The position numbers and the translations under genes were made by a program. The notes under the pieces were generated by a model. That model saw only the letters and a list, made by a program, of their open reading frames with translations, had not been told where the DNA came from and did no database searches. A stretch of 64,000 bases of DNA from Streptomyces sp. NBC_01232 (lineage in GTDB: Bacteria > Actinomycetota > Actinomycetes > Streptomycetales > Streptomycetaceae): NCBI RefSeq assembly GCF_035989885.1, contig NZ_CP108518.1, forward strand, positions 186,001 to 250,000. The letters run 5' to 3'. Positions 47,809 to 56,477 of this stretch are shown piece after piece (the stretch's first letter is position 1; each line of letters starts with the position of its first letter).

Positions 47809-49269
47809 TCAGCGCATGCGGGGAAGGCGGAGGCTGAGGACGACGGTCAGCGCGATCAGGGCGAGTTGTACGAGCAGGGTGACGCTCACCGCCCCGCGGA
47901 CGCCCGCCGTCGGGATCAGGGCGAGGAAGAGGCTTCCCAGCGTGGCGACCCCGAGCGCCACGGCGGACTGCTGGGCCGTGATCATGACGCCGCTGCCCGC
48001 CCCGGCCCGGTCGGCGGGGACGTCCGAGAGCATCAGACGTATCAGTACGGGCATCTGGAAGCCCTGGCCCAGTCCTGCCAGGGCAATGCCCGGCGCGAGC
48101 ACGGCGGGGCCGAGGTCCGGCCAGCCGTGGCGCAGGGTGGCCAGCAGGAGGGCGATCCCGGCCGCCTGGATGACGCCTCCGGCCGTGACTATCCGGCTGC
48201 CGAAGCGGGTGACGAGGCGCGGCCCCGCCAGCGAGGCGCCGAAGAAGGCGACGGCCATCGGCGCCAGCGCCAGGCCCGCCGCCACCGGGCCCATCTCCAG
48301 GCCCTGCTGGAGGGTGACGGCGAGGACGAACATGAAGCCGCCGAACCCGATCGAGAACGGCAGCAGGAGCGCGAGGCCTCGTCGCAGCGACTCCAGCCTC
48401 AGCAGGCTCGGCGGCACCAGCGGGGTACGGCCGCGGCGGTCGGCCCGGCGCTCGGTGAAGTAGAACGCCACGGCGGCGACGGGGAATACGGCGAGTGAGA
48501 CCCAGGTCCACAGCGGCCAGCCGGCGGCCCGCCCCTCGGTCAGCGGGAGCAGCAGGGAGACCAGCGACAGCGCGAGCAGCAGGGTGCCCGGTACGTCCAC
48601 GCCGGCGGGCCGGCCGGCGCGGGTGTCCGGCACGGTGCGCACGGCCAGGACCAGCCCCAGGAGCACCACGGGGACGTTGACCAGGAACACCGCGCGCCAG
48701 CCGGTTCCGGCGAGGTCCGCGGCGACCAGGACGCCACCGAGGATCTGCCCGGCGACCATGGACAGGCCGCCGGTGGCCCCGTACAGGCTCAACGCCCGCG
48801 CCCGGCGCGGGCCTTCGGTGGTGGCCTGGATGGTGGCGAGCACCTGCGGCAGCATGAGGGCGGAGGCCGCGCCCTGGGCGACGCGGGCGGCGACGAGGCT
48901 CCAGGCGTTCGGGGCGAGGCCGCAGGCGAGCGAGGTGACGCCGAAGGCGGCCATGCCGATGAGGAAGAGCCGGCGGCGGCCGAGGCTGTCGCCGACGCGC
49001 CCGCCCAGGACGAGCAGGACGGCGTACGCGACGCCGTAGCCGCCGACGACGAGCTCCAGGAGGGCGGGGCCGGCGGACAGGTCGTGCTCGATGGACGGCA
49101 GCGCGACGTTGACGATGAAGAAGTCGATCAGGGGCAGGGCCGCGCCCAGGAGAACGGTGAACAGACCGAGCCCGCCCAGGTGGGGCGCGGACGCGGTGGC
49201 GGTGCGTGCGGTGCCGGTGCGTGCGGGGGTGCTGCGCGCAGAGGTGTTGCGGAGAGGGGTTTGAGTCAC
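47809..49269 (-). CDS. MFS drug-resistance-type exporter (DHA2, 14 helices)
   Basis: A 486-residue exporter. PLIDFFIVNVALPSIEHDLSAGPALLELVVGGYGVAYAVLLVLGGRVGDSLGRRRLFLIGMAAFG is the typical DHA2 start with motif A, and GATGGLSMVAGQILGGVLV is motif C of antiporters. Fourteen membrane helices can be counted. It probably expels a toxic compound. It is divergent from an XRE regulator across 100 bp containing CCGGGTA/TACCTGG half-sites (about 49317-49337), the likely operator. Confidence 0.9.
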   Translation of the reverse strand: MTQTPLRNTSARSTPARTGTARTATASAPHLGGLGLFTVLLGAALPLIDFFIVNVALPSIEHDLSAGPALLELVVGGYGVAYAVLLVLGGRVGDSLGRRRLFLIGMAAFGVTSLACGLAPNAWSLVAARVAQGAASALMLPQVLATIQATTEGPRRARALSLYGATGGLSMVAGQILGGVLVAADLAGTGWRAVFLVNVPVVLLGLVLAVRTVPDTRAGRPAGVDVPGTLLLALSLVSLLLPLTEGRAAGWPLWTWVSLAVFPVAAVAFYFTERRADRRGRTPLVPPSLLRLESLRRGLALLLPFSIGFGGFMFVLAVTLQQGLEMGPVAAGLALAPMAVAFFGASLAGPRLVTRFGSRIVTAGGVIQAAGIALLLATLRHGWPDLGPAVLAPGIALAGLGQGFQMPVLIRLMLSDVPADRAGAGSGVMITAQQSAVALGVATLGSLFLALIPTAGVRGAVSVTLLVQLALIALTVVLSLRLPRMR

Positions 49270-49369
49270 CCTCCGACGGTCGCGCAGGCGCCGGGCGGGT
49301 ACCAGAGTGCACTTATCCGGGTATCAGGACTACCTGGCAACAGGATGGGCCGTGCGGCAGGCTGGCAGT

Positions 49370-50275
49370 ATGACCACTGTGGCCCCTGGAAGCGATGTCC
49401 GCCGGCACGAGCTGGCCGAGTTCCTGCGCAGCCGCCGCGAGCGGATCACCCCCGAGCAGGTCGGACTGGTGCGCGGGCCGCGCCGCAGGACCCCGGGGCT
49501 GCGCCGCGAGGAGGTCGCGCACCTGTCCTCGGTGGGCGTGACCTGGTACACGTGGCTGGAACAGGCGCGCGACATCCAGGTGTCGGCGCAGGTGCTGGAC
49601 GCGGTCGCGCGGGCGCTGATGCTCGACGTGAGCGAGCGGGAGCACCTGTTCGCGCTGGCCGGGAGCCTGGACCCGGCCCCGCCGGCGTTCTGCCCCAGCG
49701 TGACACCGGCCGTGCGGGCGATGCTGGACCAGCTGGGCCACATCCCGGCGTGCGTGCAGAACAGCCGGTACGACATCCTCGCGTACAACGCCGCCTACGG
49801 GCGGCTGCTGGGCGACCTGGACGCCACGCCGCCGGAGGACCGCAACTGCATGTGGCTGGCCTTCACGGACCCGCAGTGGCGGGAGGCGGTCGTGGACCTG
49901 CCGAGTACGCACCGGCTCATGGCGGCAAGGTTCCGGGCGGCGATGGCCGAGCACCTGCTGGAGCCCGCGTGGACGACGCTGCTGGCCCGGCTGGAGGCGG
50001 CGTCGGCGGAGTTCCGGGCGGTGTGGGCCCGCCACGAGGTGGCCGGCGGCCCGATCGCGAAGTCGAAGTACATCCGCAACGCGCACGTGGGCATGCTGCA
50101 CCTGGAGCACACCAACCTGTGGCTCGGCCCGAGCACCGGGCCGAGGCTGGTGACGTACGTACCGCTGGACCCGCAGACGCGGAAGCGGCTGGAGAGCCTG
50201 GAGCGGCTCGCGAAGTCGGCGGATGCGGCAGAGCCGACAGAGACGGCCGGCACCGGGCTCCCCGTGACGGCCTGA
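49370..50275 (+). CDS. XRE-family regulator with MmyB-like ligand domain
   Basis: A 301-residue regulator. The helix-turn-helix RTPGLRREEVAHLSSVGVTWYTWLEQARDIQVSAQVLDAVARALMLD is in residues 40-90; the C-terminal MmyB-like domain (QNSRYDILAYNAAYGRLLGDL, HLEHTNLWLGPSTGPRLVTYVPLD) binds a small lipid-like ligand. The ATG lies 6 nt after CAGGCT (49358-49363). It probably controls the divergent MFS exporter. Confidence 0.9.
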   Translation: MTTVAPGSDVRRHELAEFLRSRRERITPEQVGLVRGPRRRTPGLRREEVAHLSSVGVTWYTWLEQARDIQVSAQVLDAVARALMLDVSEREHLFALAGSLDPAPPAFCPSVTPAVRAMLDQLGHIPACVQNSRYDILAYNAAYGRLLGDLDATPPEDRNCMWLAFTDPQWREAVVDLPSTHRLMAARFRAAMAEHLLEPAWTTLLARLEAASAEFRAVWARHEVAGGPIAKSKYIRNAHVGMLHLEHTNLWLGPSTGPRLVTYVPLDPQTRKRLESLERLAKSADAAEPTETAGTGLPVTA

Positions 50276-50283
50276 CCCTCCAT

Positions 50284-50717
50284 CTAGGCGAAGGGCCCTT
50301 CGCCCATGAAGCGGCGCAGGTGGCGGGCGAAGGTCTCGGCCTCGCCCGGGGGCCACGAGGACAGGCTCTCCGTGATCCGGTCGGCCAAGCGCGTCCGCAG
50401 CTCGGCCACGACGAGCCGGCCCTCCTCGGTGAGGACGAGGAGGTGCGCGCGCCGGTCGGCGGGGTCCGGCTCACGGCGGACGAGGCCGGCGGCCTCCAGC
50501 CGGGAGGCCCGGCGGGTGACGCCGGAACGGTTGACCCCCGCGACCTGAGCGAGGTCGGCCGCACTGAGGGGGCCGGTCCGGGCCAGGGCGCTGAGCACCG
50601 GGTAGGTCAGCTCGTCGAACGCCTCCCCCATGCCGTCCGTGAGCTGCTGGTGCAGGCGCGTGCGAGTCGTGCGCTTGAGCAGAATGCCGAGCGCGTCCGC
50701 GATCTCGTGTCCGATCG
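50284..50717 (-). pseudogene. MarR-family regulator lacking its 5' end
   Basis: MarR winged helix: ELTYPVLSALARTGPLSAADLAQVAGVNRSGVTRRASRLEAAGLVRREPDPADRRAHLLVLTEEG is intact. Upstream in-frame sequence still reads IGHEIADALGILLKRTTRTRLHQQLTDG, the family's first helix, but no start codon is left before the frame enters the divergent methyltransferase remnant at about 50717. An ATG at 50631 could give a 115-residue product without helix 1. A deletion joined the two genes head to head. Confidence 0.65.
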
Positions 50718-51357
50718 GCCCGCGATGTTGGCCCTCGCCAAAGACGTGGCCGGCCGCCGGATCCTGGACGCCGGCTGCGGCTCGGGCTCCCTGTCCGCTG
50801 CACTACGCGACCGCGGTGCGGTCGTCACCGGCATCGACTCCAGCGCCGGGAAGCTGGCGTTGGCCAGGCGGAGGCTGGATGACGACGTGGCCCTGCACGT
50901 GGTCGACCTGAGCGACCGCCTGCCTTACGCCGACGGTGCGTTCGACGACGTGGTCGCGTCGCTGATGCTGCACTAACTGGAGGACTGAGGGCCGACACTG
51001 GCCGAGTTACAGCGAGTGCTCAGGCCCGGCGGCCGGCTGATCGCGTCGGTGGACCACCCGTTCGTGGCCTACACGATCCAGGATCCTCGGCCCGACTACT
51101 TTGCGACCACCAGCTATACCTTCGACTGGACGTTCAACGGGCAGTCCGTCCCGATGAGGTTCTGGCGCAATCCATTGCACGCGATGACTGATGCCTTCAC
51201 CGCCGCCGGCTTCCGTCTTTCCGCCATCAGCGAGCCGCAGCCCGACCCAGTCGCCCGTGAGCTGCTCCCCGACGACTTCCATGCCCTTTCGACCAAAACC
51301 TGCTTCCTCTTCTTCGTCCTCGAGGTATCGCCGTCGGCTGCGGGCTCGGACGAGTAG
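50718..51357 (+). pseudogene. methyltransferase with two nonsense codons and missing 5' end
   Basis: RPAMLALAKDVAGRRILDAGCGSGSLSAALRDRGAVVTGID is SAM motif I. The frame continues to SLMLH, where TAA (50974-50976) and TGA (50986-50988) interrupt the expected LHYLEDWGPTLAEL. Reading through, the same frame goes on with LQRVLRPGGRLIASVDHP to the natural stop at 51357. No frameshift is needed: Tyr and Trp codons became stops. The first 30-50 residues are missing. Confidence 0.85.
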
Positions 51358-51470
51358 CCACTCGCTCATGCTCCCCACCCTCACCCAGATCCACATCGTT
51401 CAGAACTGGAACAAGTGAGGAAAAGGAGCAGCTCTGGCCAATTTCAAAGAGTCTCAGTTGACGGCGCTCT

Positions 51471-51640
51471 TTGAACCTCCCCAGGGGACACGTCGAGACC
51501 ATGAACATCGACGGCGACGAGCACGCCGTGAAGCTCGGAATCTGGATCAGCACCACCAAGGCCAGGCACGACAGGCTCGACCAGACCCAGCTCGACCTTC
51601 TCGCCGATCTGGGCATCCACGGGGCGCAATGGTTGCCTGC
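51471..51640 (+). pseudogene. helicase-associated (HA) domain fragment
   Basis: NIDGDEHAVKLGIWISTTKARHDRLDQTQLDLLADLGIHGAQW matches the end of a helicase-associated repeat (usual form: LG.WL...R...GLD..Q...L..LGM.W). Such repeats occur in large helicases of Streptomyces linear plasmids and chromosome ends. Only about 45 residues remain, with no helicase core. It indicates plasmid- or telomere-derived DNA. Confidence 0.65.
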
Positions 51641-51897
51641 ACCACGCCACTCGCCAGAGACGGCACCGGCTGGACGCCTCCTCGTCCCACCCCGCCCCGC
51701 GTGCGCGGGTCCGCCGAAGGCGGTTCCGGACTCAGAATCGATCTGCCCTTGCCCACCAGGGCTCGGCTCGTAGAAGCCGAATAGCCTCGGCCCAGCAGAT
51801 CCGATCGCTTGCCAACTCAGGACAACCGTGCCGAGTGGACGCGCCGCCAACTGGGGATTGCCAGTCGTAAGGGCCTGTCTAGCTAGGGGGAAGATCC

Positions 51898-52440
51898 GTG
51901 GTTGATCAGCTATCGACCCTGATCGGCGTCGTGGTAGGCGCAGTCATGTCGTACACCGTCGGGACGCTGCACGAACGCAGCCGTTGGCGACGGGAACAAG
52001 GGGCACGATGGGACGGGCTGCTCCTGCAGGCCTACAGCGACTATGGCCAGGCGGTCAAGGACTGCGTAGTCCTCTACCAACGGCTGGCTGCTCACCGGGG
52101 CTTGACTGAGGACCCCACTCCCGTTGCAACGACAGGCGACGCCCTGGCAGAGGCTGCCAAGGCAGAGTGGCGACGCGCGGCCATGACCGAGCCCCTGCGC
52201 CTGCTGGCCGATCCGGACACAGCCGAGGCGGTTCGGGAGCTCAACGACGCGGTTTGGCATCTCGAATGGCTGGCACAAGGCCGGCCGACAACAGAGACCG
52301 CTACATGGGAACAGGCGTACAGCGCTTACAGGACCGCTCGTCGGGCCTTTTACGAAAAGGCGCGGGCGAGCCTGCAAGTGCCGGGTGCGGTCATCGCGGA
52401 ACGGGCCAGTTGGCCACCCTCCTGGCGAGCGAGCGCCTGA
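51898..52440 (+). CDS. hypothetical protein with N-terminal membrane helix
   Basis: A 180-residue protein. Residues 5-24 (LSTLIGVVVGAVMSYTVGTL) form a membrane anchor; the rest is a long amphipathic helical domain (HERSRWRREQGARWDGLLLQAYSDYGQAVKDCVVLYQRLAAHRGL and TWEQAYSAYRTARRAFYEKARASL). GGGGGAAG precedes GTG 51898. The layout is common in small Streptomyces membrane-anchored coiled-coil proteins. Function unknown. Confidence 0.72.
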   Translation: MVDQLSTLIGVVVGAVMSYTVGTLHERSRWRREQGARWDGLLLQAYSDYGQAVKDCVVLYQRLAAHRGLTEDPTPVATTGDALAEAAKAEWRRAAMTEPLRLLADPDTAEAVRELNDAVWHLEWLAQGRPTTETATWEQAYSAYRTARRAFYEKARASLQVPGAVIAERASWPPSWRASA

Positions 52441-52958
52441 GCGGAGCGCCGCTTCTGTGCGGCGGCTGTGGCAGGAGTCGTCGGCGCGGCCACTGACGTG
52501 AACCGACCAGGAGGCCCCCTTCCCGCTCCGGCAGGATGTGCATGACCAGCGACACCATCTGCGAGTACGCGGCCGGGTGCCCTTCAGTTGCTCCAGGGCA
52601 CGGGCCAAGTCACCGAGGTCGAGATCGCGGAGAACCGTCAGGCCCTCCGTCAGCGGGCCCCGGGCCCGCTTCACATCCGTGCTCGCGGGCGCAGCCCACG
52701 GATCGGCGGCCTCCCCCGAACCGGCGGCGCGGCGGGCGCAGGCGCAGCGGCCGGAGCGGGGAGTCGGCGGGCAGGGCGCTCCGCGGATCCTGCGCGCGGA
52801 CCATCGGGCGTCTCGGTGAGGTGTGCGTCGGTCGGCTGCCGGCGATGGTGGCTGAAGGCAATGAGGACGGCACCGCGCTGCTCGCCTCCCTGAAGCGGGA
52901 CCCGGGTGCGGTAGTGCTTGCGAAGGTCGGCTTGATTCCCATGCCGTAGGGTCATGCA
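52441..52958. other. 518-bp stretch without an intact gene
   Basis: Both strands were read. The minus strand has a stretch LTEGLTVLRDLDLGDLARALEQLKGT near 52560-52660 and the plus strand ends with EGNEDGTALLASLKRDPGAVVLAKVGLIPMP before 52949. Both look like leftovers of coding sequence, but neither matches a family I can name. The end holds TAGGGT (52947-52952), the -10 of the next gene. Confidence 0.5.
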
Positions 52959-53921
52959 GTGACCAGCTCCTTGCCCGCTTCCGAATGCGTGTTTGCCGAT
53001 GAGTTGCTGCTCGAGGGGTATGGCGGCCCGAGCGCGCTTTATGTGCGCGACCAAGCGCGCGGCGTCGTCAGGGCGGTGCACGCCGGAGGGGCGATCGCCC
53101 CTGATGACAGCGACAAGCTGGTCGACCTGCTCGGCGACCCGCAGGCATTCATCAACGAGCCGACCGAGCCCGCCCATCTGGGCGGGGACAACCGCCACAA
53201 CATCACCAATGCCCTGCTGATCCACGCGTGCCGCACCGACGATCCGGACCTTATTCGACGCCTCCGGCAGGTAGCGCCGTCGGAGGTCCACCGCATCGAT
53301 CTTCGCCTCCCGCTGTCGGTGCCATGCCTGCTCGCGCTCTTCGACGGCCTCGGACAGGAAGAACTGGCCGTTCGTCACGCCGCCATGCACATGGTCCGCA
53401 ACAGCCACAGGCACACCGACATCACGCCGATCCTCGACACCATCGTCAGCGAGCTGGCCTCCCCTGAGCATGGTCGCGGCTACCACCGGGTCGCCCCGGC
53501 CGACGGTGCACGCTGGGCGCTGCTCTCCTACAGCCTCGACACCGACGACTTCGACAGCCTGTACGAGCGGGTCGCGGCGGCGATCGACCCGTCTACGCCG
53601 ACCCAGAACGCGCTGCGCACGCTGGCCGCCCTGTACGCGGCTACCGAACAATTCGACCGGGTGATCAGCCTTGTCGGACGCGCAAGCACCCGGGTCGCGG
53701 TCATCGGGGGGATCCACGACGCCGTCTGCGCGATCGCTGGAAACCTTAAGTTTGCGAGACATCTGCCCAATGCCCGCTACCCCTTCACCGAGGCGATCAC
53801 CCTCGCCGAGGGCCTGGCCACCAACGCCGGCCACCGCAAGCAGGTGGAGCACATCCGCAAGCGGCTCAACCATCTCCGGCCCAGGAAGGCCGAACCCGGA
53901 AATCCGCGCAGTGCCACGTAG
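52959..53921 (+). CDS. hypothetical helical-repeat protein
   Basis: A 320-residue soluble, mostly helical protein: NITNALLIHACRTDDPDLIRRLRQVAPSEVHRIDLRLPLSVPCLLALFDGLGQEELAVRHAAMHMVRNSHRHTDITPILDTIVSEL, DDFDSLYERVAAAIDPSTPTQNALRTLAALYAATEQFDRVISLV. The regular helix pairs suggest a TPR/HEAT-like solenoid. The GTG start is exactly 6 nt after TAGGGT and has no ribosome site, so leaderless. No family recognised. Its 3' end is less GC-rich than its surroundings. Confidence 0.7.
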   Translation: MTSSLPASECVFADELLLEGYGGPSALYVRDQARGVVRAVHAGGAIAPDDSDKLVDLLGDPQAFINEPTEPAHLGGDNRHNITNALLIHACRTDDPDLIRRLRQVAPSEVHRIDLRLPLSVPCLLALFDGLGQEELAVRHAAMHMVRNSHRHTDITPILDTIVSELASPEHGRGYHRVAPADGARWALLSYSLDTDDFDSLYERVAAAIDPSTPTQNALRTLAALYAATEQFDRVISLVGRASTRVAVIGGIHDAVCAIAGNLKFARHLPNARYPFTEAITLAEGLATNAGHRKQVEHIRKRLNHLRPRKAEPGNPRSAT

Positions 53922-54034
53922 TGCGTACGGAGGGATGCGGAACCGATGGCGCTCGCCATGAGTGCGTGTTTCTGATCCCTGACCTGCAAGGACCGCGACC
54001 TGTAGGATTCCTGCTCTTTGACTGGAGGGTCGCG

Positions 54035-54601
54035 GTGGAGCACGAAGCACTGATGGCAGGGTTGTCGGATGCCTTGCCAACGGACTTCGGCGTTGACGAG
54101 GGCGTCGACTGGGTTGCAGCCGAAGCGAAGTGGGAGTCACGCTTCCCCAGCGACTTCGTGGCCTTCATGTCCGTGTATGGCGCTGGCACCCTCACCCGCC
54201 ACGTCGGTATCTACGAGCCCTTGTCCGAGGCGTTCGACGAGGAAACGGAGACCGCCCGCGATATCTGGGAGGTGGAGGGTGGTCGAGAGGTCTTGGACGT
54301 TGATCCCGCCCACATTCTCGCGTGGGGCGTGACTGGAGGCGCGGACATCCTGTGTTGGCTGACCGCCGATTCAGACCCGGATGAATGGCCCGTCCTGGTC
54401 TGCGGGCGTCACACGGAGGAAGTTTTCACGGTCTACCCGTGCGGCATGGCAGAGTTCTTGCGCAGGCTCCTTCTGAACGACTTCCCCGTCTACCCCATCA
54501 GCATCGATGTGACATCGGCGGACAGCGGGTTCGTGCACCGTTCCGTGGCACGGGAACGCAGAAGAGCGGGTCTCGATGCCTATACGGGCCAGCCGCTTTA
54601 A
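54035..54601 (+). CDS. SMI1/KNR4-family protein
   Basis: A 188-residue SUKH-fold protein: WVAAEAKWESRFPSDFVAFMSVYGAGTLTRHVGIYEPLSE, AHILAWGVTGGADILCWLTADSDPDEWPVLVCGRHTEEVFTVYPCGMAEFLRRLLLNDFPV. This is the single-domain form often found as immunity protein or orphan antitoxin. GTG 54035 follows GGAGGG by 5 nt. No toxin gene is adjacent; IS and integrase remnants start 25 bp downstream. Confidence 0.85.
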   Translation: MEHEALMAGLSDALPTDFGVDEGVDWVAAEAKWESRFPSDFVAFMSVYGAGTLTRHVGIYEPLSEAFDEETETARDIWEVEGGREVLDVDPAHILAWGVTGGADILCWLTADSDPDEWPVLVCGRHTEEVFTVYPCGMAEFLRRLLLNDFPVYPISIDVTSADSGFVHRSVARERRRAGLDAYTGQPL

Positions 54602-54625
54602 GCGTGGCAGTGATTGCTGCAGCGG

Positions 54626-54930
54626 TCACCGCGCGGTGCAGGTCTGCTTGGTCCACCCACTGGTGCGACGGGTGATGCGTCGGGTCATGAGGGTGATCGC
54701 GGCCCAGGTGATGAGGGCTTCGCTGTGCTGGACAAGTCGTTCGTAGTCTCTCGCGTGGCGCCGGGCTTGCGTGATCCACGACAGGCTGCGTACGACGACC
54801 CAGCGGCGGGGCAGGACGACGAATCCAGTGGCGTCCTTGGGCCGGCTGACGGTCTTCACGGTCAGCCGGAGGTATTTCTTGGCCCAGTCGACGAGCTGGC
54901 CGGCGTAAGCGGAGTCGGCCCAGACTTGAC
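54626..54930 (-). mobile_element. 3' fragment of an IS5-family transposase
   Basis: The minus strand reads VWADSAYAGQLVDWAKKYLRLTVKTVSRPKDATGFVVLPRRWVVVRSLSWITQARRHARDYERLVQHSEALITWAAITLMTRRITRR, the C-terminal third of an IS5/IS1647-type transposase including the D and the R-Y-E motif (RRHARDYERL). The rest is absent. Its 5' edge coincides with tyrosine-recombinase sequence on the other strand, so the IS truncated that gene. Confidence 0.88.
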
Positions 54931-54934
54931 CGAC

Positions 54935-55150
54935 CTGGCCAGGATGGATTGGGAACTGCACGCCATCGCCTCCTTCGCCGGACACCGCAGCACCGAGTCG
55001 ACGCTGGCCTACATCCACCTCTCGGGCCGCGACCTGGCGGAGAAGCTGAACCGGGGTATGCAGCAGATCCATTCCTGGCGCGTGGACATGCTGACCCGAG
55101 GCGGTATCCGAGTGATCGCCCAACCGAGAACGGCGGGGTCGACAACCCGT
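54935..55150 (+). pseudogene. C-terminal fragment of a tyrosine recombinase
   Basis: ARMDWELHAIASFAGHRSTESTLAYIHLSGRDLAEKLNRGMQQIHSWRVDML holds the GHR box and the tyrosine nucleophile of integrases (TLAYIHLS). The catalytic first Arg and N-terminal domains are gone, replaced by the IS5 fragment. Confidence 0.8.
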
Positions 55151-55183
55151 CCGACCTGGGCATCGCCCGTCGACCTTGCACGC

Positions 55184-55653
55184 TATGACCGTCGCGTGGT
55201 GCTCACTGAGGCTGAGACAGAAGCACTTCTTGCACTCGGCATTGATCAGCTCCGGCGCGACGGCCTCAGCCTCGCGTGGCGTCTCTTCGGCCGATCGCGC
55301 GGTTGGTGCGGCCGTTGGCGGATGCTCTGGCCAGCTTGCACGGGCCGCCGGACGACCGTCACCAGCAGCGGTTCGCGCGGGACGCGGCCGGTCTGGTACT
55401 GGTCCGCTGCGGCGAGCTTCGCCGGGCCTTCTGGGGCTGGTCAGCAGATGACTGGGTGGACCTGATCGACACCAGCGGCGCCAACTTCCGACGCTCATGG
55501 GGAGGCCAGATCGGGCCCAATGCCCGGCCGTTCGTGCTGGCTATTGCCTACCTGCTCGCCGAGGCGGAGGTGCCCAGCATGCCTCTCAGCCCCGGCCACG
55601 CTCGTCGTCGGAGACGTCAGGGACGGCGGCCAGCTCGGCCAGCTCGGGCTTGA
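55184..55653 (+). pseudogene. N-terminal part of a second, larger integrase, frameshifted
   Basis: YDRRVVLTEAETEALLALGIDQLRRDGLSL continues, after a frameshift near 55275, in RPIARLVRPLADALASLHGPPDDRHQQRFARDAAGLVLVRCGELRRAFWGWSADDWVDLIDTSGANFRRSWGGQIGPNARPFVLAIAYLL. This is the N-terminus of long Streptomyces site-specific integrases that are found next to shorter ones. It stops at about 55590; no catalytic domain follows. Confidence 0.7.
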
Positions 55654-56028
55654 TCGCGGTGGCGAACCTGGAACAGTGGAACGCGGTCAGGCCCTCGTTG
55701 CAGTCCTCAGGGCTGCGGCTTGGTATCCCCGTTTCGCCGCTCGGAGCCGATGCGCGCGACGACGCCACGGGAGTCTGGCATGCCGCGGTGGACGGTGGTG
55801 CGTCTGGCCTCGATCGCGACGAAACCCTGCCGAGCCCGCCCCGTTCCATGGCCTCCTGCAGCCGGACGAGTAGGTTCGGTGGATCTCCTCCAACCGGGCA
55901 ACTGCTCAGGGTGCCATTCACGAGGTCGGCAAAGTCCTCAAAACCGGCGAGCCGTACTCACGCCCCAGCCACCACGAGCAGGGCACCCAGCCACGTCGTG
56001 GGATGAGACGACGAGCGGAACAACAACG
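55654..56028. other. 375-bp stretch without a recognised gene
   Basis: A minus-strand open frame 55586-55921 has a short credible part (FHCSRFATAIKPELAELAAVPDVSDDE) but no family match and lies in relic DNA. I see no repeat, hairpin or operator that deserves annotation. Confidence 0.5.
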
Positions 56029-56379
56029 TCAGGGGCCGACGTACTCGAAGACGCCGCCGTACGGGTGCCGCAGCACCGCACGGCGGCCGTTCGGGGTGGG
56101 CTGAATGGGCATCACGATTTCGGCTCCTCCCGCCTCCGCCGCCTCTACTGCGGCGTCCAGGTCGGCGAAGGTGAGGGTCGCCGTCACGCCCGCGACGCGC
56201 TGCACCGCCTCATCGGGCCCGGCAAACAGGAGGAAAGGTCCGACGCTTGCCAGGGTGACCTCGGCAAAGGAGAACCGCGATGCGCTGCTTCCAGTCAACT
56301 CCTCGTAGAAGGGCACAGCCGCATCCAGATCCTCCACGCGCTGTCGCACGACCACTGAATCTATATCCATGATCAACAC
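56029..56379 (-). CDS. VOC-family (glyoxalase/bleomycin-resistance-like) protein
   Basis: A 116-residue single VOC module: DSVVVRQRVEDLDAAVPFYEELTGSSASRFSFAEVTLASVGPFLLFAGPDEAVQRVAGVTATLTFADLDAAVEAAEAGGAEIVMPIQPTPNGRRAVLRHPYGGVFEYVGP. The beta-alpha-beta-beta-beta pattern and final FEYVGP are typical. It acts as a dimer on or binding a small molecule. GTG 56379 lies 5 nt after GAGG; ATG 56370 is an alternative. Confidence 0.82.
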   Translation of the reverse strand: MLIMDIDSVVVRQRVEDLDAAVPFYEELTGSSASRFSFAEVTLASVGPFLLFAGPDEAVQRVAGVTATLTFADLDAAVEAAEAGGAEIVMPIQPTPNGRRAVLRHPYGGVFEYVGP

Positions 56380-56477
56380 CATCACCTCTTCATATGTGCC
56401 CGCGAAGGTCATCGTGCCGACCCGCAAACCGCGGAGCGCCAATCACGTTCGAGACGCCGTTCGACGCCGAACCTTAA

